Notes: generated by a model not told the origin, from the sequence alone. DNA of 64,000 bases from Ulota crispa (GCA_963920765.1 OY987248.1:67001-131000), one strand, 5' to 3'; counted from the first letter of the stretch, positions 12,477 to 23,599 are shown. Translations and numbers: made by a program.

Positions 12477-13570
12477 ATTCCTAGATGGCTAGTTTATAAA
12501 TTTTTGAAACATTTTTGATACATACCAAAGCACAACGCATTGTAATACAAGGAGACGAGTAAGTAGTTTTTGTTGGAAATGTGTGCAATTAGTCTACATG
12601 GATGTAAATATGTATAGGAATTTGTTCAAAACAAGGATCCAAGAAGGCTTAGCAGTTGTTGTTGCACTTGCAAAATTTGGTATGGAATGAAGCATTTACA
12701 TTTCACCATGTCTTCTCTACATATTCTATTGTGCATTTGTATAATGCTCTCTTGCAAAACAAAAGTAGAGTATATTCTTAAACCATAGATCAGTGTGGTA
12801 AACCCATGGAAATAAACACTTTTGTGAAAGAACCGCATGATGTGATCTAGAGTTACTACATGTATTAGAAGCATTTTACTACATCACTTATTGAACAAAC
12901 TAGTTTTCTTACTTTCTTCCTAACTCAATAAATTGTAACATGGTGAACCACACCTCTTTCCTACTTTTTTATAGATGCAAGTGTGGTTGTGCTATGAAAG
13001 AATAACTTATAAACTTCATTTTTGAATGCAAATTTAATATTTTTGAAAAAGTATATATTGGAAAGGGTGATGATTGCTTGGTACTTGCTAGGACAATCTC
13101 ACCATTGGGATTATTGTGATTCAATACCAATGCAAGGTCATTAACAATGTAAGATTATGTTCAATGTCAAACATTCTTGTATTCATTGTTTTTTTAAAGA
13201 ATGAAACTTAAGTTTTTTCTGTTTTTTTTTTTTTTCCAAAGATTCTCAGCTCAGTTCTCCACAACTAAAAAATAAACCTTAAAATCCCATGGTGCAAAAA
13301 TTTTGAGTTATAAAGGTTCAAAGTCAAATAATCTAGTTGTGCAAGGTGCAAAAAAGCTTGTTTTTCACACTTAAAATGCTAATATCTTGCAATATGTGCG
13401 GTCAAAGTTTTTGAGTTTTGAATGACACATTGTTATACAAGTCTAGTACAAAATTGTACACTTAGATATGCAAGAAGACCAATCTTCAAACTTTTGTACT
13501 CTTTGCCATAGAAATGACAGGTTTGAGTATCTTGCAACAAAATAAAAGCCATGGTCCTTTAGGGCTTAAT
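12477..13570. other. 3' flank of RING copy A
   Basis: AT-rich DNA with no gene. The part up to about 12980 aligns clearly with 20712-21190 behind RING copy B, sharing words such as GCATTGTAATACAA and GAATCAAGAAGGCC-like sequence. The conserved stretch is probably the 3' untranslated region and downstream DNA of the duplicated unit. Confidence 0.5.
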
Positions 13571-13574
13571 ACGC

Positions 13575-13745
13575 TGAAATGGCCTCTAGACTTGCAAAAT
13601 AAAGAGAGTACTGTGATTTACAATAGAAGTATAGTATTAATTCTTTATTGAACATCTAGCCTAGCACATGGTAGGTTGGTGAAGGGTTATGGGCTGTAAT
13701 CCATGAGATCTTGGGTTCAAACCCTCCACGTTGCAATTCTTTAGA
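13575..13745 (+). repeat. tRNA-derived SINE-like block, copy 1
   Basis: CTAGCCTAGCACATGG (about 13656-13671) resembles a polymerase III A box. GGGTTCAAACCCT at 13713-13725 fits a B box, about 45 nt downstream. A shared AT-rich lead (TGTGATTTACAATAGAAG) precedes it. The same arrangement recurs at about 13870-14035 and 21960-22090. It does not fold into a clean tRNA by eye, so a SINE or tRNA-derived fragment is more likely than a tRNA gene. Confidence 0.45.
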
Positions 13746-13869
13746 ACTTGTTATTTATGCTTATAACTTTTAATTAAGGAATAGAACTTTGGAAAAAGTT
13801 GGGGGAGGTGAAAGTGAAGTAGTGATCTACATTAGCAAACTTTTCTTGGTTTAGAAATTCTCATAAACA

Positions 13870-14035
13870 AATATTTCCTCCAAACTTGCAAAAAAATGAT
13901 AGTGCTGTGATTTTCAATATAAGTACAATATTAATTCACTATTGGACATCTGGCCTAGCACGTGGTGTGTTGCTGAAGGCCCATGGGTTGGTACCCATGG
14001 GCCATGGAGTCTAGGGTTCAAGTCCTCTTGGCAGC
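13870..14035 (+). repeat. tRNA-derived SINE-like block, copy 2
   Basis: TGGCCTAGCACGTGG at 13951-13965 and GGGTTCAAGTCCT at 14014-14026 have the spacing of an A box and B box. The upstream lead (GTGCTGTGATTTTCAATATA) matches copy 1 just before it, so the two blocks form a tandem pair in unit A. Unit B has only one. Confidence 0.45.
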
Positions 14036-14196
14036 AGATGACCATGGTTGTGGGTGAGGTCTTGTCAAGATGTACTAGTCCTTGATATCAACGTGTGGTT
14101 TTCATGCGGACCTATCCGGATGTGGTTGAATTTCACACCCACATCCCGATAGGTTTGTTTGAGGACCATTCGTTGATTTTGAGGAGCTGTACATCT

Positions 14197-14296
14197 TGAT
14201 AAGATCTCGCCCACGACAGTGGTCAAGTGGTCGTCCATCCATAGATGATAAGATCTTGCCCACAATAGTGGTCAACTGGTTGTCCATCCATTGATT
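14197..14296. repeat. Two-copy tandem repeat of about 50 bp
   Basis: GATAAGATCTCGCCCACGAC begins the first copy at about 14198 and GATAAGATCTTGCCCACAAT the second at about 14248. Both continue through GTGGTCAA and TCCATCCAT. The repeat lies directly before motif cluster 4. Confidence 0.6.
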
Positions 14297-14489
14297 GCAG
14301 CTGCCAAGAATTGTTACATAAGCACCAACCAGCACATCATGATTTGCAAACTTTTTGCATTTTCTACCCTTTCATCAACATAACTTTTTAATTAAGAATT
14401 GAAAAACCTGAAATTTTTTGTTGGAGGCAAAATTAAACTACATTAGCCAACACATTTATTCAAGAAGTTATGCATGAATTTTATAAAGT

Positions 14490-15085
14490 GTTGTAGCGGG
14501 CCATTTGTCTGGCTGTCAAACAAGGCCATCCAAAAAGGCTGTCCATCTAGCCGTCCATGAAGGCCGTCAAACTAGGCCGTCCATGTGGTCATCCATCTAG
14601 TCGTCCAACCAAGATGTCCATGTGGCCGTCCAACCAAGATGTCTATCTGTTCGTCCGAGCAAGCCGTCCATTTGGTCATCCATCCGGACCGTCCAATTAG
14701 GGCGTCTATCTGGCCGTCCAAAAAGGCCGTCAAACTAAACTCTCCATCTAGTTGTCTGACCAAGATGTCCATCCGGCCGTCAAACCGGGCCGTCTATCTG
14801 CTCGTCCATATCAACCGTCAATGTGGAGTTGCAAACCGTCAACCCGTCCGTTAGTTGAGGTTTATCGTTGACTGAAGCCGTCAAATGCAAGCATTGCCAC
14901 GTCCGTCTACTAAATTTCACATCCGCTGTCAACAAAAACGTTCATCGATACAGTGCATCCTTTTATCCACTTTTGAATTTTTGTCAATGGACTTCATCTT
15001 GACGGACGCCAAGGTTGGATCCCGACGTCTGGACAAACATCCAAACGTCCAGATGTGGCGTGACAAGGACAACCTTGGTGTTGCG
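14490..15085. repeat. CCGTC/GACGG motif cluster 4, end of unit A
   Basis: A long cluster of GGCCGTCCA, AGGCCGTCAAAC and TCGTCCAAC words spaced about 15-20 bp. Its right part (about 14985-15080, GACGTCTGGACAAACATCC) aligns with the right part of cluster 7 (about 23420-23500). The cluster stops abruptly against the truncated kinase copy B at about 15095. Confidence 0.7.
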
Positions 15086-15096
15086 TAATAAGCTTC

Positions 15097-16179
15097 AATG
15101 GAAATCAACACCCACGCAAGTTTGGTGCATCTATATGCCATAATTTGTTTTGCTTCTTCCATCCCTTGTGGTGTTGCGCAGTAAGCAAGCTCTCCAATTT
15201 CTTCATGATCTTTGTTTTTATGATCTAAATGAAACATGACACCCAAAGTACCTCCATTCCACAATTGAGAATAACACTCCATACTAGCAACGTTTACAGC
15301 AACGAATTTAATGACTCCTAGATGATTGCATGGACAAACCAATGCCTCAATGGACAACTTCTCCCTAGACTTCTTCAAGTCTCCAATGTGCAAGGATGTC
15401 TTTGCCACCAATTCCATTGTCTCAGGAATATGCTTAGAATTTTGGAGCATAATTTTATGCACCCTTTCATGCCCCTCCTTTAAGCTGTGGCCAGATAAGG
15501 CAACCACCACCATTCCTCTAGCTACTCCTTAACTTATGGCCAAATTTTGACTCTATTGAAGCCATGGAGTATTACAAATATTGTGTGAAGAGAATCCACG
15601 CATAATATCATGCCACCAATACACCTTCTTGTGTAGCAAGAACAACGCTTGCTGAGTTGGAAATACAAGCTATTTGAAGTTTTTTATGGTCTTGGCAACT
15701 TGGACAAGGTTGAAAACGCATATTGTTACTTTTTTGTCAAGCCAGCAATCATCCCCTTCTTTTGTACGGTCTTCCAACCACTCATGCTTGTTCATTGTTG
15801 TATGGAACATGTGGTGGAATTTCCTCCTAATGGTCTCCATTCCTTGTATTCCATGTGAAATGTGTGTCTTGTCCAATTGCAAGATCAAATATTGGTCATA
15901 AAAATTCAAAGCCTCTTCATGCAACATCTTTGTTGCAATCTTCCTTGGCCACTTCTCCAAATTTGTAACTTTGTGCCTCTTTGGTTGCTTTCATTTTTTG
16001 CCCTTCAAAGATTCCTCAACACCCACAACATTGACCCCTTCAGTACCTAGAGCCATGGCCTTAGATACACAATCTGTACATTTTGGAGACTCTTGCACTA
16101 CTAGATCTCTAATGCCCGTCATCCATGCATTGACCTTTGCTTTTGAGAAATCACGCCCCTCCAAATTAATAAAAATCAT
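15097..16179 (-). pseudogene. Kinase-like protein pseudogene, copy B (3' truncated)
   Basis: One minus-strand frame runs from ATG 16177-16179 (MIFINLEGRDFSKAKVNAWM) and aligns with copy A over its whole length. It covers the N-terminal basic region, GHERVHKIML for the glycine loop, ELVAKT and CNHLGVIKFVAV. It stops matching at about 15100, shortly after KLAWVLIS, and runs into motif cluster 4. The catalytic loop, DFG-like and APE-like parts are therefore missing. Stops interrupt the frame near 15991 and 15670 and twice more between 15670 and 15513, but I see no frame change. The glycine loop has one Gly replaced by Glu relative to copy A. It lies divergent to RING copy B. Confidence 0.75.
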
Positions 16180-16379
16180 GCGTTACAAGAGAGGAATTAG
16201 GGTTTAGGGTTGCACAATGTGCAAAACTTCTCCCTTGCACCTCTACTTCACTTGAGCCCCTACCCAAGCACCCGCGCTCCCAAGCAAGGACCAGAACCAA
16301 TCCAGGACAAGGAAGCACCGTCAAAGCATGCAAGACTTATGGAAAATAGAATGTCAATAAGCCATATGTATGCGGTTGC

Positions 16380-16875
16380 CATTGACGCCCAGTTCATCCA
16401 GGCGACAGGCGGTCCGTCTAGATAATGGCCAATCCGTCAAGAGGACAAGCAATATGCAAAGGCAAAGGCCGGTCCGTCAAGGGGATGGGCAGTACGTAGA
16501 GGCGACAAGCAGTGCATCAAGGCAACGACCAACCGTCGAGCAGACGGCCACTTTGTCCAAGTGACGGCCACTGCAACTTAGGGATGGGCAATTTGACTAG
16601 GCAATAGCCAATCCGTGGAGAAGATCACTAGTCTGTCCAAACCACGGTCCGTCCATTTAAACGACAACAAGTACGTTGTTGAGAATTGGAAGATGGATCC
16701 GTAAGTCGCACGAGCAATATTAGTGAGGACGATTAGTCTATCTAATGGATGTCAAGACATCTGTTGAGGGGAATGTTAGCCTCTGTAGCAAAAGGTGGTG
16801 GAAGCCATCCAATGAATGAAAAGGCCGTCCATCAAATACCTTGCGCGGACGGTTAGACCGGCCAGTTGATAGTGT
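16380..16875. repeat. CCGTC/GACGG motif cluster 5, upstream of kinase copy B
   Basis: Repeated GGCGACA, CCGTCAAG, GACGGCCA and CCGTCCA words form the counterpart of cluster 2. The adjoining sequence (GGAAAATCCCTCCACCTTGC near 16880) matches unit A near 7105, so cluster and flank were duplicated together. Confidence 0.65.
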
Positions 16876-17505
16876 ATCCTTGGAAAATCCCTCCACCTTG
16901 CAATGCTGATTGACTCTGTAAAAACATTGCATTGGCAGCAACACTGACTCCAAATGGTATAGCCACTAACACTGGATCAATGACAGCTCCGAAATAGACT
17001 ACGTAACCCTCACCCTCCCTATATCTAGTGCTACAAAATTCAGCCCAATCCTAGTGCTTTTGCTAATGAATTTGATTGAACCCCCTTCATCCTTCCTAAC
17101 TCACGTTTGCCAAAAAGTGACTCCCAAAGAGGTCACCACTCATAACGACTCCAATGCCTCTTAAAATTAGTAGAAGGGATTTTATCCTTGCACATATCTC
17201 TAGGGCAAGTTTAAGTCCCATCCAAGCAGGTGTGCTATGGAAACATAATTGTCCACCCATTTGGCCACATTTGTAATTTGGGACCCTAGTAAGGGGTCCC
17301 ATGGAAGTTTGTGTCAATAAATTTCACAAATAATCCCACACATCCGCCACCCTCATTGGCACTTGTGGTCCAAATTTCAGCTCATTCCCAAAGTTTTTGC
17401 TAGGTGTTTTGAATAGAATCCCCGTTAATCCACCCTTGAGCAATTTGCCTTGAGGTAATGGGTAAAAAAATAGACGTATCTATGCAAATGTTGAAAAATT
17501 TCCAT
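16876..17505. other. Spacer between divergent genes, unit B
   Basis: A shortened version of the unit A spacer. Words at about 17280-17450 match 8230-8480. No gene is supported. Confidence 0.45.
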
Positions 17506-17509
17506 CTAG

Positions 17510-18040
17510 GGGCAATGACAACCGTCCAAGTGGACGGACCATCCATCTGCTAAGGACGTCAATGAGCGGCTGGGGCCATTGCGGCTGTCGAGGCAGTTGA
17601 GTAGTGGCACAAGCCGTCATGGCCATCCGATGAGTCCATCTAGGCCAAATCACAGCCCTTGAAATGGACGGACCGCCCATCCCTTCAATACATCAAGGAG
17701 CAACAGGGTCATTTGAAGCCGTCTGATGCGTCTGTTTGAGGGCAATTACAACCGTCTAAATGGATGGACTATCCGTTTGCTCAAGCCGTTCAACAGCACG
17801 TGGGCCGTCGAGATGATCAAGGCCATCCAGATGCAATCTCAACCATCAAAGTCGACCGCCGGTACCATCCATCAAAGCCGTTGACTACTAGGGACCGCGT
17901 GTGATTTTCCATGATGACCAAACAAGGCTAGAGACGGCGCCCTGAACCTATGGATGGAGTGCTAAACTTGCATCGACGCCGCATCAATGCCCTAATTGTC
18001 GATGGAGGGGGCGACCATCCACAGCAACGGTCCAATTTGG
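17510..18040. repeat. CCGTC/GACGG motif cluster 6, upstream of RING copy B
   Basis: Repeated ACCGTCCAAGTGGACGG, GGCCGTCGAG and GCCGTTGA words are the counterpart of cluster 3. ACCGTCCAAGTGGACGG is nearly a palindrome around its centre, so some motifs form inverted pairs. The cluster ends about 60 bp before a TATA box. Confidence 0.65.
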
Positions 18041-18096
18041 GATTTGTAGCACTATTTCACCTTAATTACCGACCCAATTATGTTGGATAAGTAGGG

Positions 18097-18106
18097 CGTA
18101 TAAACT
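18097..18106 (+). promoter_or_regulatory. TATA box of RING copy B
   Basis: GCGTATAAAC sits about 212 bp upstream of ATG 18311 and is conserved with unit A in sequence and spacing. Confidence 0.55.
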
Positions 18107-18310
18107 AGGTAACTTTTTTCATTATTGTGCTTCCTCTTTTGAGTTGCTTTGTTTTTGCTTGAAAAGACTTTGCATTGCAATTTGGAAGGAAGTGTTATAC
18201 ATTGGGCATTTGTCTTGCCACATTTAAATTGCCATCACACAACAGAAGGCAAAGCAAATTACCAATTGTATCCTCCTACACACTGTGTTTTGTACTGTGT
18301 AAGTAAAAAA

Positions 18311-20711
18311 ATGGCGACTGCAAACTCCCCAGTAAGTTCAAAACACTAAGGTGAACCTCCAATTAGGAAGAAGAGGGGGAACAAGTTGGAGGTGGATTGG
18401 AACACATTTCAAAATGTCTAGGTTTTGCCAAAACCTAGTTGGGAACAGGAAGTGGAACCTTGGAGCAGAATAACAAGTCAAATTTACATTGATTGGGCCT
18501 ACATTTATTGCCATTAGGATCTTATTAGGTAAAAAATGCACGTGAAATTGGGCACGACAAACATCAAACTCTGCCAGCACCTTGCGTTCTAGAAGAAGTT
18601 GACTGAAGTGACATTGGCACTTTATGGGGAGGTTGCAAAAAAGGATGCAATGCTCTCACAATGTCAAATGGTCTATGCGGAGGTTTTTCTAGGGAAAGAT
18701 GGGGATTGGAGAACCTACCAAGTAAAGAAATAGAAGAACCGATTTCCAAATAAACATTGCCACATTCCTTCAAATCCCGACGTGATATTGGAGGAGGTGG
18801 CACATGACATGGAAGATATCTAGCCAATGGTACAAGAGATTCCGGCAAATGTAGGAGTCTAGGATGTAGAAGATCTACATCAATTAGAAGGTCTAGACAC
18901 AGATGTGGAACCACTTGAAGAACGCATGGTTGAAGGAATCAACGTAGGAAATGAAGTTGTGGTTCCAACAGTACTCCATGTGAATTTGCATGCAATTGTT
19001 CAGCCGCAACAACTAGATGTGGCTTTGAACACAAATGGTGATCAAGGATCTATTGATAGGGAACTCTATTCATTGCGTGAACTAGTGTTAATGCTGCAAT
19101 TGGAAAAGGAGGAAGCATCGAGGGCACATGCAGCAGATTCAGAACTGCAGAGAGCAAGAGTGAAGATCATCATGGAAGACAATGATAAACTTGCTGCCCT
19201 CAATGCCGACCTTGTATCTCGTGGAGGGCAATTAAGCAATGAAGACGTTCCATCACTCAATGACGTTGTGACAAGTGCAATGTATACTACGGATGACAAA
19301 ATAGTAGGCACTAGTAATACTACTAAAGTTGTGGTGCGACCTAGATGATCCTTCCCGCCTCCAATTTTCTAAGGTGAAAGTTCTAGTGCAACATGAGAGA
19401 ATGCAATCCAAAGTGTGCGGGACTTGCGGGGCCCACATTTGATGCCATGCATGCACATGTGAGCATGCCGAGGTAGAGGTTGCAAGTACAAAGGCAATCA
19501 TGGAGCAATTAACAATCTCCATGTGTGCTCTAGAACTTTGTTCCAAAGCAGCTGCGGAAAAGGTGGAGGTTAAAGCTGCATCAAATTTAGAGCTGTAACA
19601 GAGATTGGACCAATGAAAAACCCTTAATGCAAGATTGGTCCAAAGTCCTAAAAGGAAGGGAATGCTGCTCTCCATGTGGAACATGAAGTTGGCTTGCAAC
19701 ATAGCAGAGAACAAAGCCACGCAAATGTAGCAAGAAGTGAGAAACGTAGTTGCAAAATTCAACAATGGTGGTCATCGTTATTTTGGCTTGACACCATGGA
19801 CTCAGCTTGAAGAGATGTTCCTCGATATGTTGCCAACAAACCGCACCAATCAAAGTATTCATTCGACTTCATACCCAACTTTGGAGTTCCAATATGACAC
19901 TGCAGGTTGTAGGTACTTGCGTGCAGGCCAAGTAGGCAAACCCTCATTATTGTGGCATGACATCTAAGACTTTGTAAAAGACGGTACAATATGCATTATG
20001 TGTCAAGAACCTTTTAGCCCTGAGGGTGGATGGAGCCTTGGAATGTGTTTGCATATGTACCATCTTGGGTGTTTCATTCCTCACATGGTGACGAGAAAGG
20101 GATGCTTGAGTTGCAAAGCCCCCTTTCATTGACGGTTGTACAAAATGTTTGGCCTCAAAGGCCACATGCCAATTCATTACAAGCATGACAAAGATAATTT
20201 ACCGGGGGCCTCAAATGCATGGTATTGGGAGAAAGACTTGATATGGCTCTAGAAGTGGTCCTTGGACCTCCGACGTCTACCAGCACAAACCTTGGAGGCT
20301 GCTTTCCGATGACAAAGTGAGGCCAACGTCATGGACATCATCAAGGGGGTGATCAGAGATGGCAATTGTCAACGTTGATATTATGCAGCTCAACTTGCAG
20401 GTGGACATTGGGACACACATCAAGAGGTTTTTTCACACAAACACCACCCAATTGGCTTACCATTTGACAACCAAGGTAATTGTATGGGATATGTTGGTGA
20501 CTTGAGTTTTGAAGAAGAATTGGCCCTCATTGAAGCGAGTACATTCCACAAGGCTCAATTAGTACAGGCCGCATATACCTACATCTACAATTAGTATAAG
20601 GAACAAACAGTTGCGCTGTTGACCAGTTTGCAATTGAACAACAAGTTGCAAATGATTTTGAGAGAAGGCATAGAAATAGTACATGACATTGTAGATCTAG
20701 GAGGTATCTAA
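18311..20711 (+). pseudogene. RING-H2 zinc finger protein pseudogene, copy B
   Basis: It aligns along its length with copy A. It starts MATANSPV, then GEPPIRKKRGNKLEVDW, KLTEVTLALYGEVAKKDA, a coiled-coil stretch (about 19050-19310) and a RING-H2 finger at about 19990-20120: CIMC, CLHMYHLGC, CLSC. All eight zinc ligands are kept. It has more stops than copy A in the first 600 bp, loses its frame between about 19345 and 19735, and has stops near 19965 and 20131. TAG 20250-20252 lies at the same place as TAG 12015-12017 in copy A. It ends with TAA 20709-20711. The likely ancestral function is a RING-type E3 ubiquitin ligase; this copy is dead. Confidence 0.72.
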
Positions 20712-21955
20712 ATTTTGTTTATTTTTGGAATGTTTTTGAGGAATACCATAGCACAAGGCATTGTAATACAACAAGATGAGTAAATAGTTTCTGTTGGAGA
20801 TGTGTGCAAGTAGTTCAACACTGTAGATGCTTGTAATTAAATATTGCAATTAGTACAAAACAAGGAATCAAGAAGGCCTATCGGATTTTGTAGCACTTGT
20901 ATTTTTTTAAATGAAATGAAGTACTTACATTTTTCTATATCTTCTCCTCATATTTTATTGTACATTCATATTCTTGTTGCTTGTATAACACAAGGAGATT
21001 GTTTCACTTTACTACATATCAATGTAGTAGAAGAATGGAAATTAGCACCTTGTAAAACTACCACATGAAGTGATTTGGAGTTACTACATGTATTTGATGT
21101 ATTTTACCAACATGGTAAGTAACCCATTTTTACTACTTTCTTCCAAACTCAACAAAATGTGGCATGGTGAACCACAATTCTTTTACTATTTTTTTGCAAA
21201 GGCAACTAATACAATATGGTGAAAGTCACATTTTTTCTACTTTGCCACAAACTCATCATATGATAATTTGATTTATAAAATATGGGCCAAAATTTTGATA
21301 TTTTGGTTTCATATTGACATACATGTGCAAATACCATAGTTTGTTTAGCCCAAATGAGAAAACCTAGACATTCAAAATTAAATTGCAAATTACATAGCAC
21401 TTCAAACTTGAAGGATTGAACACCTATAACATAATATCCAAATAAAATGTCTTGGTGCATGGAAATGCTTTCAATACTAATAACAATAGGCACTATTCAT
21501 AAACTCCCTAAACAACTAAACCATTCAGAACAGATAAAACATATTAGTATTTTTTTTGCTAACAAGACTTTGTTTGAATAAATGTCCACATTTTTATATA
21601 TTTTATAGGTAGCAAGGAAGAAGGCTACTAAACCCTAATAAGAGTTTCAAAGAAGAAGAAGTGAGAACTAAAAGTACTTTACAAATGAAGCTAAACTTTA
21701 GTTCCAACAATTCTTATATGATTTGTATGTTCAGATAAAAATTTGTATACATAAATCAAAGTCAGATTTTTATATTTTCCCTTGGATTTTATGAAAACCT
21801 TCTATGATTTTTGCTCACAACTTCTAAATAATGAGTTGTAATGTGAAAGAAATAGTTGGAGGGGAATCTTATCTACAGTAGCCAACCTTTCTTGGTTGAT
21901 TGTTTCTTTAGAACAAGAACTTCATTATGCTAAAGTAGCCTCCAACCTTGCAAAA
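20712..21955. other. 3' flank of RING copy B
   Basis: AT-rich DNA. The first ~480 bp align with the 3' flank of copy A; after that the match fades. Short open frames have no recognisable domain. Confidence 0.45.
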
Positions 21956-21959
21956 CATG

Positions 21960-22090
21960 ACAGTATTATGAGTCACAATAAAAGTACAATAATAATTATC
22001 TTTTGGACATCTAGCCTAGCACGTGGTGTGTTGCTAAAGGCCTATGGGGTCGTACTCATGAGGTCTTGGGTTCAATTCCCAGCCCTTGCA
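21960..22090 (+). repeat. tRNA-derived SINE-like block, copy 3
   Basis: CTAGCCTAGCACGTGG starting at 22011 and GGGTTCAATTCCC at 22068-22080 have A-box/B-box spacing. GGTTCAATTCC fits the polymerase III B-box consensus. The lead sequence matches the two copies in unit A, so it was present before the unit was duplicated. Confidence 0.45.
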
Positions 22091-22349
22091 ATTCCTTGCA
22101 ACCTGAAGGAGGTTTTGATGTGAATCTTGACAACTCTAGCTGCCAAGCAACAAACAATCACAATTGTTGGCAAGATCGCACCAACATACGCAGGCCACTA
22201 ATATCAACAATACAACAACTAATAATTGCATTCTACATATGTCAGCGCAATCCTGCCTTTAATCGTAAAACCATCCATCTATTGTAGCTGCCAAAGCCCA
22301 CACACCAGCACCAGCCAACATAGCCGCAATTCATTTTCTTTTACATTTT

Positions 22350-22842
22350 CTTGGCTTTCACGGCCTCAAGTGCAAAGCAACTCTTAATTCCTAAGGGCAT
22401 CTCTTACAACACGCTTTCCAAGCCTTGGAAAAATGAGGTTTCATTGTGTGAACAAGGTGAACCTTCACGGCTAGGCTTGAAGTTCTCCTACAGCCCTAAA
22501 ACCTTCAAGGCCCGCATGTGCGGTACAACAAATTGCACGGCTACACTTGGCTATGGAGTGGGGTTGTATGTGAATAGTGCCTAAACAATGTGTGCCAAGG
22601 ATTGTGCAGGGGGCTTGGAAAAATCTCAAATGTGACGGGTATGCAATTCAATCTGAAGGCCCTGCGGCCTATATACAAAGGTGTCAAATGCTGTAGGGGA
22701 TTGGAAATGAGCGAAGCAGTTACAACTGGAGAGCGCAGGGCTATTTTTAAGTGTTGCACAGATGCTCTAAATGACCATAAGACCATTGACCCATTTGGAA
22801 ATTGGGATGGATATGTGGGGTTTTGGACATGTATTTACAACT
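22350..22842 (+). pseudogene. Captured gene fragment, Cys-rich, unit B only
   Basis: A GC-richer stretch with codon-like composition sits inside otherwise AT-rich duplicated DNA. One frame (22351-22581) contains KLSY-like and MCGTTNCTATLGYGVGLYVN. After a stop at 22582 a shifted frame (22590-22841) contains GLGKISNVTGMQFNLKAL, PIYKGVKCCRGLEM and TGERRAIFKCCTDALN. The CC and later CC spacing faintly recalls non-specific lipid-transfer proteins, but the full eight-cysteine pattern is not there, so I do not name it. Unit A has no counterpart: its sequence passes from the matching left flank (14330) to the matching right flank (AGAAGTTATGCATGAA) in a few dozen bases. It is probably a captured host exon or exons. 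Confidence 0.45.
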
Positions 22843-22969
22843 AAGCTATTTTGTCTAGTTATTTTACACTTTCATGGAAAATGAGAGAATTCAAAGATTT
22901 GTGTGGGCATCTAATTCTTACTTCATTCAAAGAAGTTATGCATGAACCTTTTAGGTTGTTGAACCAATC

Positions 22970-23480
22970 CTAAACCTTACAAAATCATCCATCTAGCCAT
23001 CCAACCAAATTGTCCATGTGGTCATCCAACCAGGCCGTCCATTGAGCCGTCAACCAGGCCATCCGTCAAATCGTCAACCACGCCGTCCATTGAATTGTCC
23101 AACAAAACCGTCCTTTGGCCCATCCGACCGAGCTGTCCATCTGGTCGCCCAACCAAGCCGTCCAACCAGGACGTCCATTGCGCCGTTGAATCAAGCCGTT
23201 TGACCTATCTATCTATCTAGGCATCCATCCCGACTGTCAACATGGAGTCAAGGACCATCGACCGGTCCGTCCATCTAGGTATTTTGTCAACCAAAAACGT
23301 CCATTGTGGCAACACGACGTCCGTCGAGTGGTATATTCATTTGCTGTCAATAGTTTTGTTGATGCATTCATCCTTCCTGTGGCTATTTTCATCTATAATT
23401 GCTAGTTTTGTTGATGGATTCATCATGACAAACGTCGGGTGTGAATCCTGACGTCTATACGGACATCTTGACGTTTGGGT
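22970..23480. repeat. CCGTC/GACGG motif cluster 7, end of unit B
   Basis: Repeated GGCCGTCC, GCCGTCAACC and CCGTCCATT words form the counterpart of cluster 4. The right part includes GACGTCTATACGGACATC, which aligns with GACGTCTGGACAAACATC of cluster 4. It lies just upstream of the DUF7869-like pseudogene. Confidence 0.7.
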
Positions 23481-23599
23481 GTGATGTGACAGGGACAATT
23501 TTGGCTGCACCATTTTGTGTGAAAGCCACAACACTACTCTCCCTAGAATCTATCAATCTTGTTTCCAGCAAAGTTTGTTGCTCTAGCAGTTGTATTCAA

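Noticed and set aside
14490-14880. Regularly spaced CCGTCC words resembling a CRISPR-like array
   Set aside because: The repeated word is only 5-9 bp, spacers are irregular, both orientations occur, and the DNA is plant nuclear.
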